Assembly: GCF_001922545.1 (NCBI RefSeq)
Contig: NZ_CP018744.1
Coordinates: 248,001 to 312,000, forward strand
Reading direction: 5' to 3'
Length of the DNA: 64,000 nucleotides
DNA from: Borreliella garinii
GTDB taxonomy: Bacteria > Spirochaetota > Spirochaetia > Borreliales > Borreliaceae
The notes under the pieces are model-generated. The model searched no databases. It was not told the DNA's origin and saw only the letters and a list, made by a program, of their open reading frames with translations. A program made the position numbers and the translations under genes. Positions 54,300 through 62,785 of the stretch are shown here, one piece after another (the first letter of the stretch is position 1; each line of letters begins with the position of its first letter).

Positions 54300-55637
54300 T
54301 TAATAATCAATCTCTCGTATCCAATCATCGTGAAAAAATTCAATCATGATAAATATATTTTTAATGATCTCTTCAGCATTTACAATAAAAACCACCATTG
54401 GCAAACTTAAATTTGTATAAAACACTAATAAATAAGCAACCGGAAGTGTATAAAAAACAATTGCCCCTGATTCAATAAAAAAACAAACATTTGGGATGCC
54501 ACTGGCCCTAAAAACGCCAACAAGAACTTGCAACGTAAAAGCTTTAAAAACTACAATACTTGCAAAAACATAAATAAACACACTAACAAGTTTAGGAGAA
54601 TTTAACTTACTAAAAATATAAGGTGCAAAGCCCGATATTCCAATAAGCAAAATAGCTACAAAAATACCCAAAAGAAATCCTAAAAAAGATAAAAAAAATC
54701 CAACTGACCTAACATGTTTTTTGTCATGAATCATTAAATGCCCAATAACAACGCCTGTTGCAAGTCCCATGCCATGAAGCAATACAAAGCAAATGTCAAA
54801 AAGATTTGATGCAACAGCAAATGAAGCGTATTCAATACTCCCAACACGAGAATAAAATGCATGCAAAATAGTTATACTTAATACCCAAAAAAGCTCATGC
54901 GATAAAACAGGTATAATTAGTTTCAAATTAGCTCTAGTAACTATCTTTGAAGCAAAAAAATCGCTAAACTTAATCCGATAATATGAATTGTCACCTATTA
55001 AGCTGTATAAAAAATAAAAAACAAACTCAACAATTCTAGCAAGCACAGTAGAATATGCAGCACCTTTTATTCCCATGCTAAAACCAAAAATAAAGATATA
55101 ATTAAAAACAATATTTATTAAAACAACAATAGAAGTAACATACAAAGGTATTTTTACTTCTTTAGCGCTCTTAAACCCCATGGCTGATAAAAAAGAATAT
55201 GCCATTAACACATAAGACCATGAAATAATTTTTAAATATTCTGATCCAAAATTTAAAGAATTCTGATTAGCTGTGAATAGTCTAAGAATGTTTTTTGGGA
55301 AAAAAAATGAAAATATAAAAAAAATTATTCCTATTGTAGTTCCAATTGATAATATATAAGCAAAAGATTGTCTTATTTGAAGAAACTTCTTTTTTGCAAT
55401 TGCTTGGGACACGTAAGCGCTTAAAGTTGTACCAAGTCCAAACACAATAATAAAAAAAAGAAAAGTTACTCTATTTGCTAAAGAAACTCCTGTAATATGA
55501 AAAGAACCCAAATAGGAGATCATAAAATTATCAAAAAAAGTTACCATTTGAAATAAAAGCGATTCAAAAGCTGTAGGAATAGCTATAATAAATAGCTCTT
55601 TTATTATCTGATCATAATTTTTAAACTTTTTGATCAT
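54300..55637 (-). CDS. MATE-family transporter, copy 1
   Basis: A 445-residue MATE protein with about 12 spans, starting MIKKFKNYDQIIKELFIIAIPTA. It shares several segments with copy 2: IPTAFES versus IPTAIEF, DNFMISYLG versus DNAMVAYLG, and IFGFSMGIKGAA versus IFGFRMGVVGAA, so the two arose by duplication. AGGAAAT precedes the ATG. A 177-nt gap separates it from copy 2, in which I see no clear promoter. The substrate cannot be predicted. Confidence 0.88.
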   Translation of the reverse strand: MIKKFKNYDQIIKELFIIAIPTAFESLLFQMVTFFDNFMISYLGSFHITGVSLANRVTFLFFIIVFGLGTTLSAYVSQAIAKKKFLQIRQSFAYILSIGTTIGIIFFIFSFFFPKNILRLFTANQNSLNFGSEYLKIISWSYVLMAYSFLSAMGFKSAKEVKIPLYVTSIVVLINIVFNYIFIFGFSMGIKGAAYSTVLARIVEFVFYFLYSLIGDNSYYRIKFSDFFASKIVTRANLKLIIPVLSHELFWVLSITILHAFYSRVGSIEYASFAVASNLFDICFVLLHGMGLATGVVIGHLMIHDKKHVRSVGFFLSFLGFLLGIFVAILLIGISGFAPYIFSKLNSPKLVSVFIYVFASIVVFKAFTLQVLVGVFRASGIPNVCFFIESGAIVFYTLPVAYLLVFYTNLSLPMVVFIVNAEEIIKNIFIMIEFFHDDWIREIDY

Positions 55638-55753
55638 ATTTCCTATATATACTCTCCTTTATTTATTACTTTAAAGTAAACTTAACCCAATCTGAAATAT
55701 ACATATATATGCATATATAATTAGAATTAACTATTTATTATACTAAAATATAT

Positions 55754-55759
55754 TATAAT
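55754..55759 (+). promoter_or_regulatory. -10-like box directly before the VanY gene
   Basis: TATAAT ends 8 nt before the ATG at 55768, and no Shine-Dalgarno sequence is present. No good -35 box is seen. Confidence 0.35.
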
Positions 55760-55767
55760 TAAATAAT

Positions 55768-56556
55768 ATGAAATCAATCTATGTTTTATTGCTTATATTT
55801 ATTAACATATCTTTGTTGACCAGCAATGTTTCAAAAAAAGATTTAAAAATACTACTAAAGATTACTAAAACAATGAGTGAACAGTGTAAAAATTTTATTG
55901 AAAAAAATCCTATTCAATTTTTAAAAGAAATAAAGCCTTTAGTAGATGCAGAAAAAAACAACCTCTTAACTCTAATAAATAAAAAAATACCAATTCCTGA
56001 AGATTATAAAATACCTGATTTGGTAAATATTGATGATTTTAAAGATCTTAAGAATCTTGGAGCAAAGAATCTTAAAGTAAGACAAATCTTAATCAAAGAT
56101 TTAATTCAATTAATAAAAGATGCAAAAAAAAATGGAATTGAAATTAAAATCAAATCTGCTTACAGAACAAAAGAATATCAAAAATTTTTATTCGATTACA
56201 ACGTAAAAACTTACGGAAGAAAAGTTGCAGAAACTCAATCAGCAATTCCAGGTCATTCCCAACATCATACAGGAACAACAATAGATTTTATAAATCTAGA
56301 CGATAATCTGCTAAACACAAAAGAAGGAAAATGGCTTTACGAAAATTCTCTAAAATATGGATTTTCTCTTTCATACCCAAAAGGACATGAAATAGAAACT
56401 GGATATAAAGCAGAGCCTTGGCACTACCTATACATAGGTCCTAAGCCATGCTTTATTCAGAAAAAATATTTTAATAATTTACAACATAAACTTCTTGAAT
56501 TCTGGAATCATAACAAAACAAACCTTATTAACCTGATTGAAAAATACGCAAACTAA
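55768..56556 (+). CDS. VanY-type D-Ala-D-Ala carboxypeptidase, exported
   Basis: A 262-residue protein with an N-terminal signal sequence (MKSIYVLLLIFINISLLTS) and a VanY/peptidase M15B domain at about 90-240. Zinc ligands are His and Asp of the SxHxxGxxxD motif (SQHHTGTTIDF) and His of EPWHYLYIG; the catalytic Glu is in the same segment (EPWH). It trims terminal D-Ala from peptidoglycan in the periplasm and partly duplicates the DacA function found in this window. The stop overlaps recG by 4 nt (CTAA). Confidence 0.9.
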   Translation: MKSIYVLLLIFINISLLTSNVSKKDLKILLKITKTMSEQCKNFIEKNPIQFLKEIKPLVDAEKNNLLTLINKKIPIPEDYKIPDLVNIDDFKDLKNLGAKNLKVRQILIKDLIQLIKDAKKNGIEIKIKSAYRTKEYQKFLFDYNVKTYGRKVAETQSAIPGHSQHHTGTTIDFINLDDNLLNTKEGKWLYENSLKYGFSLSYPKGHEIETGYKAEPWHYLYIGPKPCFIQKKYFNNLQHKLLEFWNHNKTNLINLIEKYAN

Positions 56557-58613
56557 ATACTTCTTCCGACATTCAAATAAGAACAAAAAAGATTATTTAG
56601 CAAATCAATATCAAGCTTATCGTAAGAAGATTTATCATCAAAAAACAAGTCAAGTTCTTTTCGAATTAAAACTATAACATCTCTATCATCAACAAAATTA
56701 GATATTTTTAATTTTAAATACCCTGCTTGCTCAAGCCCAAATAAATTACCAGGCCCTCTTAACCTTAAATCCTCCTCTGCTATTTTAAATCCATCCAAAT
56801 TTTCTTTTATGGTTTTCAATCGAAATTTTCCAGCACTTGTCAAAGGCTCCTTATAGAGTAAAAAGAAGAAAGATTGCAAATTACTTCTACCAATACGACC
56901 TCTAATTTGGTGTAAAGTAGAAAGTCCAAAACGCTCAGCATGCTCTACCACCATGCAAGTTGCATTTGGACAATCGATTCCCACCTCAATAACACTAGTA
57001 GCCACCAAAATATCTACCTTTTTAGAATAAAAATTCTTCATAATTTCTTCTTTTAAATCAGATGGCAACTTAGAATGAAGCATGTCTACAACATATTCAC
57101 TAAACACTTCCTTCAATTTTAAATACATATTATTAACGTCTTTTAATTCGAATTTTTCTGAAGATGAAATCAATGGATAAACAAAATAAACCTGATGACC
57201 CTTTAAGAGCTCTTTTCTTAAAAAATCATAAACTTTATCTTCATTGCCATGTTTTGCTAAATAAGTAGTAATAGGTAAACGGCCCTTGGGTAAAGTTTTA
57301 ATAAGTGAGACTTCAAGATCACCAAAAAGTGTTAGCGCAAAACTTCTAGGAATAGGTGTTGCAGACATTAAAAGTATGTCTACCCCTTCTCCTTTATTTT
57401 TAAGCTCTTCTCTTTGAACAACTCCAAATTTATGCTGCTCGTCAATAATAACATATGCTAATCTTTTAAATTCTGTACTTTCGTAAAAAATAGAATGTGT
57501 TCCAACTATTAAACCAGAAACTCCACTTTTAATACTTTCTAATGCTTGTTCTTTATCCTTCTTTTTCAAACTACCTGTCAAAAGAGTCACTGAAATGTTA
57601 AAAGAAGACAATATGTTGGATAAATTATCATAATGTTGACGAGCCAAAAGATCAGTAGGTGCCATAAATGCCACTTGATATCCAGCTTCAATTAAAGGCA
57701 GCCCTGAAAGCAAGGCAACAAGGGTTTTGCCACTTCCAACATCACCCTGAAGTAATCTATTCATTGGCTTAGAAGAGCTAAGATCTGAGAATATCTCATC
57801 AACAGAAATTTTTTGATCTTCTGTAAGCTCAAAGGGCAAGCTTGAGACAACTCTTTCAAGCAAATCTCTTGATAAATGTTTTTTTTCTCGAAAAAGAACC
57901 TTAGAAGATCTATACCTTGAAAAAAACTGAAGCAAGAAAATTTCTCTATAAATTAAAGTTTTTTTTGCCTTTTCAAGCATTTCTAATGAACTTGGGAAAT
58001 GAATCTCTTTTAAAGCCTCGCTTAACGACAACAAAGAATACTTTTCTATTAAAAATTTAGGAATATCTGTTTGGCCAAACTTAAAAAAATATTCAAGAGC
58101 TTCTCTTACATATAATGAAATTTTCTTTGATGTTAAGCCTTCTGTTAAAGAATAAACCGGAAGAATTTTTTTAAATCTTTCAGGACTATCAGTAAAAACT
58201 TCACTGTCAAAATTAGAACAACTCCATAACCCACTATAATCGTTATAAGTAAATTTAGAATAAATATAGAATTTTTTATCTATTCTAAAAACATTCTCTA
58301 AAAAAGCCCTATTAAAAAGTAGAATTTCGAAAGGCTCATCATTTATACTTCTAGCCGTTAACTTTAAATTTTTTTTAGAACTATCCCCAAATTTTTTATG
58401 CCCGACAACAGTGAACACCGTCATCATATCAAAACTTTTCACCTTAGAAAAATCTGGAAAAGTTTGTATATTTTGACGATCTTCATATTTTACAGGAAAA
58501 AACTCAATAAGATCTTTAACATTTAAAATTTGCAGATTTTTTAGCCTTTCAACCCCTTTTTCACCAAGGCCACTTATACCTTTAAGCTCATATTCAAACT
58601 CATGTAAAAACAT
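56553..58613 (-). CDS. recG: ATP-dependent DNA helicase RecG
   Basis: Branch-migration helicase that remodels stalled replication forks. 686 residues: wedge/OB domain at the N-terminus (YEDRQNIQTF), helicase motifs LQGDVGSGKTLVALL, FMAPTDLLARQHY, VGTHSIFYE, IIDEQHKFGV, MSATPIPRSFA, HQIRGRIGRS, and a C-terminal LRLRGPGNLFG segment. The ATG lies 9 nt after the yggT stop; the TAG stop is inside the TAGGAG ribosome site, so the genes are coupled. Confidence 0.96.
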   Translation of the reverse strand: MFLHEFEYELKGISGLGEKGVERLKNLQILNVKDLIEFFPVKYEDRQNIQTFPDFSKVKSFDMMTVFTVVGHKKFGDSSKKNLKLTARSINDEPFEILLFNRAFLENVFRIDKKFYIYSKFTYNDYSGLWSCSNFDSEVFTDSPERFKKILPVYSLTEGLTSKKISLYVREALEYFFKFGQTDIPKFLIEKYSLLSLSEALKEIHFPSSLEMLEKAKKTLIYREIFLLQFFSRYRSSKVLFREKKHLSRDLLERVVSSLPFELTEDQKISVDEIFSDLSSSKPMNRLLQGDVGSGKTLVALLSGLPLIEAGYQVAFMAPTDLLARQHYDNLSNILSSFNISVTLLTGSLKKKDKEQALESIKSGVSGLIVGTHSIFYESTEFKRLAYVIIDEQHKFGVVQREELKNKGEGVDILLMSATPIPRSFALTLFGDLEVSLIKTLPKGRLPITTYLAKHGNEDKVYDFLRKELLKGHQVYFVYPLISSSEKFELKDVNNMYLKLKEVFSEYVVDMLHSKLPSDLKEEIMKNFYSKKVDILVATSVIEVGIDCPNATCMVVEHAERFGLSTLHQIRGRIGRSNLQSFFFLLYKEPLTSAGKFRLKTIKENLDGFKIAEEDLRLRGPGNLFGLEQAGYLKLKISNFVDDRDVIVLIRKELDLFFDDKSSYDKLDIDLLNNLFCSYLNVGRSI

Positions 58614-58622
58614 TATAATCTC

Positions 58623-59204
58623 CTAAAAAGGTAAATATCCTCCTAAAACTCTAATAGCAAATACAACTTGTTCAATAATAATTATAAAGGCTACCATTAA
58701 AGCACTCCCAATAATTAAACGTGAAGTATAAGACATATGCTTGTCAGTAATTACACCACTTATTCTAGTAGATAAAGGAAGTAAAAATGAATCGACTGTT
58801 TTAAAAAAGTCTGAACCTTGGAACAAATTTAAAAGCAATAATAACAATCTCAATAATAAAAAGAAAACTATAGCAATAAAAATGCTTCTAAATATCCCCC
58901 AAATTTCAACAATAAATAAAATAATAAATGTAGAAAGCTTATAATTTCCATAAGCCAACATTCTTTCAAAAATAGTTAAAGTTATTAAAGCTGCAATTGG
59001 AGAAAAATCAAACATGCCAAATGTAAAAAAAGGAATTCTTCTGAAAAAAGATAAAAATGGTTCTGTTACAATATGTATAAATCTGAAAAATACATTAGTA
59101 TTAATTCCCGAGGACACAAGCCAGCTAAGAATGATCCTAACTAAAATTAAAATCCTATAAATCTGTAAAAATACCATTAAAGTTTCTATTAAAACAACTA
59201 ACAC
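58623..59204 (-). CDS. YggT-family membrane protein
   Basis: A 193-residue integral membrane protein with two copies of the YggT domain (LVRIILSWLVSSGINTNVFFRFIHIVTEPFLSFFR, later AIRVLGG and related segments). YggT proteins occur near cell-division and wall genes in many bacteria and are proposed to help osmotic tolerance; no mechanism is known. The start is GTG at 59204 with a perfect AGGAGG 4 nt upstream, which overlaps the dnaE stop codon (TAGGAGG). Members: dnaE, this gene and recG read as one operon. Confidence 0.85.
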   Translation of the reverse strand: MLVVLIETLMVFLQIYRILILVRIILSWLVSSGINTNVFFRFIHIVTEPFLSFFRRIPFFTFGMFDFSPIAALITLTIFERMLAYGNYKLSTFIILFIVEIWGIFRSIFIAIVFFLLLRLLLLLLNLFQGSDFFKTVDSFLLPLSTRISGVITDKHMSYTSRLIIGSALMVAFIIIIEQVVFAIRVLGGYLPF

Positions 59205-59212
59205 AGCACCTC

Positions 59213-62200
59213 CTAATCAACCCAAACATCTTCAACTATCACGCACCGCCTCAACTTATCAAGCTTGTCTTCATCTGGCACAAAATTCAAAATTGAATTC
59301 ATTTTTAATTTTAAATCCTTGCCATTTTCCCTTAAATAAAAATAAATATTTGAAAATCCAGAATTGTCCTCAAAATTACTTATACTTTCCTTTAAAGAAT
59401 TAAGTAATTGTAAGTCATTTAATTTATTATTCAAAAATTTAATATGAATATTTTTTACTTTATCTTCAGAGAGTCTCTCAATATTTACAACTTTTTCAAC
59501 TACAATCGAAAATTTGTCTCTGTTAAACGTAAGTCTACCTATAACCCCAATAACATTGCCCTCAATTAAAAAATCTCTATACCTTTCATAGCTTTCTGTA
59601 AAAACTACAATATCTATTGCACCTTTAAAATCTTCAATGACTCCAAAAGCCATTTTTGCATTATTTCTTTTGGTTTGAATAACTTTTACTGAATTTAAAA
59701 TGCCAGAAAATTGAACAATGCTATCTTTTTTAGTAGCAAGATCTTTTAAAACATTTAAACTGGAAAAACTATTAATTGCCTTTTTATAAGGATCAAGAGG
59801 ATGGCCCGAGACATAAAATCCTAAAAGCTCTTTTTCAAATTCTAAAAGCTCAGAATAAGAATATTCTTTAAAAGCCTGATAATTGAAATTTTGCTGGATT
59901 GGGTTTTGACCTTTAAGAACATCAAACAAACTATTTTGACCAAGTTTTTTATTATTTTTATCTTCTGAAACAACTTCAATCAAACGATCAAGATTTTCAA
60001 ATAAAGTTTTTCTATTTTGATCCAAACTGTCAAAAAGTCCAGATTTTATTGCAGATTCTAAAAATTTCTTATTAATTACTTTATCGTCTACACGTCTGAT
60101 AAAATCCTCAAAAGAACTATATTTGCCGTTTTTTTCTCTCTCATCAATTATTAAATCAACAACAATTTCTCCAAGATTTTTAATCGCATTAAGCCCATAA
60201 GAAATTCCAGAATCAGTTACACGAAATTCTTTAAATGATCGATTTATATCGGGCTTGAGCACATTTATACCTATAGCTTTTGACTCCTCAATATAATAAG
60301 AAAGCTTATCATTATTATTAATTTCATTTGTCAAGTTAGCAGCCATAAAATACTGAGGATAATTAGCCTTAAGATAAGCAGTTTGATACGCTATTAAAGA
60401 ATATGCTGCTGCATGCGATTTATTAAATCCATACCCGGAAAAGGGCTTTAAAAGTTCAAAAATTTCACTAGCAACCTCTTTGTCATACCCTTTCTCAATA
60501 GCGCCTCTTAAAAAGTCGACCTTCATTTCATCCATCTCATCTTCTTTCTTTTTTCCCATAGCACGTCTTAAAATATCAGCCTTGCCAAGAGAAAAACCTC
60601 CAATTATTTTTGCGACTTCCATTACTTGTTCTTGATAAACAATAACTCCATAAGTTGGCTTTAAAACTTCCTTTAAATCTGGATGAGGATACTTAATACT
60701 CTTTACGCCTTTTTTGGCAGCAATAAATTGAGGAATAAATTGCATAGGACCTGGCCTATAAAGAGCATTTAAGGCTATTAAATCTTCAATATTATCGGGC
60801 TTTGCGTCTTTTAAAATTTGCTGCATTCCCTCAGATTCGAACTGAAAAACAGAAGCGCTTTTTCCTTCTCCTAGCATCTTAAAAGTCTTAAAATCATTAT
60901 CTGGAATATTTTTTATTTTAAAATCTGGATTTACACTTCTAATAAGATTTTCTGCATTTTTTATTAAAGTTAATGTTTTTAGGCCAAGAAAATCCATCTT
61001 AACAAGTCCACATTCTTCAAGTAAATCCATTGTGTATTGAGTAGAAACAGAGCCTTGCTTATAATCCTTATAAAGAGGCACATAATCGGTTAAAGGGGTT
61101 TTAGAAATTACAATTCCTGCAGCATGGGTTGAAGCATGTCTATTCATTCCTTCAAGAACCAATGCAGCATCCATTAATTCTTTATAAAAAGGCTTGCTAG
61201 TAAAATACTCTTTCAAAGAATTGTCATCTAAAACCTCTTTTAAAGAAACTTTGAGACCATCGGGAATAAGCTTAGTAAGTTCATTCGATTCGGCAAATGG
61301 AATATCTAAAACTCTAGCTACATCTTTAACTACAGCCTTGGGCTTTAAGGTTCCAAAAGTAATTATTTGAGCTACCTTATCTTCTCCGTATTTATTGGTA
61401 ACATATTTTATGATCTCATCTCTGCCTTCGAAACAAAAATCAATATCAAAATCAGGCATAGAAATACGCTCAGGATTTAAAAATCTCTCAAAAAGCAAAT
61501 TATACTTTAAAGGATCAATATCGGTAATTCTAAGAGCATAAGCTACAATTGAACCAGCACCAGAACCACGACCAGCTCCAACAGGAATATCATTATCATG
61601 AGCAAATTTAATAAAATCCCAAACAATCAAAAAATAACCTTCAAAGCCCATCCTAATTATCACACTTAATTCATAAAAAGCTCTATCTTTTATTTTGCTT
61701 GTCAAAGTTTTATATCTAAACTTTAATCCCTCAAGAGTGAGATATTCTAAATATTCACCAAGAGTATTAAATTCAATAGGAATTTGATAATCAGGCAAAA
61801 TAGGTCCTGGAAAAGTTATTTTAAAATCATCACATTTTTCTGCAATCCTTACAGTATTTTCTAAAGCTTCAGGCAAATCATTAAAAAGTTCACACATTTC
61901 CTCTTGAGATTTAATATAAAATTCATTGGTTTCCATTTTTAATCTATTCTCATCGCTCTTCTTGGCGCCAGTACCAATACAAACAATGATGTCTTGAGCA
62001 ACTGCATCCTCTCTATTAACATAATGAGAATCATTAGTTGCTGCTAAAGGAACTCCAAGTTCTCTAGAATATTCAACAAGTTTTTCATTTACAATGTCTT
62101 GATCTTTAATGCCATGCCTTTGAAGCTCAAGATAAAAATCGTTGCCAAAAACTTTTTTAAACCAAAGAATTTCATTCTTAGCATCTTCAAATCTATTCGC

Positions 62201-62656
62201 CAAAATAAGTCTTGGAATGAGTCCTCCAATGCAAGCTGAAGTACAAATTAAACCTTCTGAATATTTTTCAAGATCCTCTTTATCTATCCTTGGGCGATAA
62301 TAAAACCCCTCAAGATAAGAAATACTTGTTAACTTTAATAAGTTTTTATAACCTATCTCATTCTTGGCAAGCAAAATTAAATGGTAAGACATTTTCCCAA
62401 GATCATCATGTTTTTTAAAAAACTTAGAAGTTTTTGCCATATAAGCTTCAATGCCAATTATTGGCTTTATTCCTGCTTTTTTAGCTTCTTTATAAAATTT
62501 AATAGCTCCAAAAAGATTGCCATGATCTGTTAATGCAATATGTGACATATTGCATTTTTTTGCTTTTGATATAATATCCGATATTTTTGCAGCTCCATCC
62601 AAAAGAGAATAGTCTGAATGAACATGAAGATGAATAAATTTAGCCTTAAAACTCAT
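59213..62656 (-). CDS. dnaE: DNA polymerase III alpha subunit
   Basis: Replicative C-family polymerase of 1147 residues. The PHP domain opens the protein (HLHVHSDYSLLDG, TDHGN, GIEAY, YHLILLAKN, CTSACIGG, TNDSHY), and its metal motifs look complete. The catalytic aspartates of the palm are in MPDFDIDF, with GRGSGAGS and FNKSHAAAYS. The fingers, beta-binding region, OB fold (VIGVIGRLTFNRD) and C-terminal domain follow. I start at the ATG at 62656 (MSFKAKF); a TTG 14 codons earlier is in frame. Neither has an ideal ribosome site. It is the first gene of the dnaE-yggT-recG run. Confidence 0.95.
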   Translation of the reverse strand: MSFKAKFIHLHVHSDYSLLDGAAKISDIISKAKKCNMSHIALTDHGNLFGAIKFYKEAKKAGIKPIIGIEAYMAKTSKFFKKHDDLGKMSYHLILLAKNEIGYKNLLKLTSISYLEGFYYRPRIDKEDLEKYSEGLICTSACIGGLIPRLILANRFEDAKNEILWFKKVFGNDFYLELQRHGIKDQDIVNEKLVEYSRELGVPLAATNDSHYVNREDAVAQDIIVCIGTGAKKSDENRLKMETNEFYIKSQEEMCELFNDLPEALENTVRIAEKCDDFKITFPGPILPDYQIPIEFNTLGEYLEYLTLEGLKFRYKTLTSKIKDRAFYELSVIIRMGFEGYFLIVWDFIKFAHDNDIPVGAGRGSGAGSIVAYALRITDIDPLKYNLLFERFLNPERISMPDFDIDFCFEGRDEIIKYVTNKYGEDKVAQIITFGTLKPKAVVKDVARVLDIPFAESNELTKLIPDGLKVSLKEVLDDNSLKEYFTSKPFYKELMDAALVLEGMNRHASTHAAGIVISKTPLTDYVPLYKDYKQGSVSTQYTMDLLEECGLVKMDFLGLKTLTLIKNAENLIRSVNPDFKIKNIPDNDFKTFKMLGEGKSASVFQFESEGMQQILKDAKPDNIEDLIALNALYRPGPMQFIPQFIAAKKGVKSIKYPHPDLKEVLKPTYGVIVYQEQVMEVAKIIGGFSLGKADILRRAMGKKKEDEMDEMKVDFLRGAIEKGYDKEVASEIFELLKPFSGYGFNKSHAAAYSLIAYQTAYLKANYPQYFMAANLTNEINNNDKLSYYIEESKAIGINVLKPDINRSFKEFRVTDSGISYGLNAIKNLGEIVVDLIIDEREKNGKYSSFEDFIRRVDDKVINKKFLESAIKSGLFDSLDQNRKTLFENLDRLIEVVSEDKNNKKLGQNSLFDVLKGQNPIQQNFNYQAFKEYSYSELLEFEKELLGFYVSGHPLDPYKKAINSFSSLNVLKDLATKKDSIVQFSGILNSVKVIQTKRNNAKMAFGVIEDFKGAIDIVVFTESYERYRDFLIEGNVIGVIGRLTFNRDKFSIVVEKVVNIERLSEDKVKNIHIKFLNNKLNDLQLLNSLKESISNFEDNSGFSNIYFYLRENGKDLKLKMNSILNFVPDEDKLDKLRRCVIVEDVWVD

Positions 62657-62785
62657 ACCTAAAATTATTTTATCAAAATAAAACTTGATTTTTAACAAAC
62701 CCTAGTTAAATAAATAAAAATTTAAAAAACCATAATAATTTTAAATCTCTAATTTAAATTATTGAAACAACTCTTATCAAAATAA

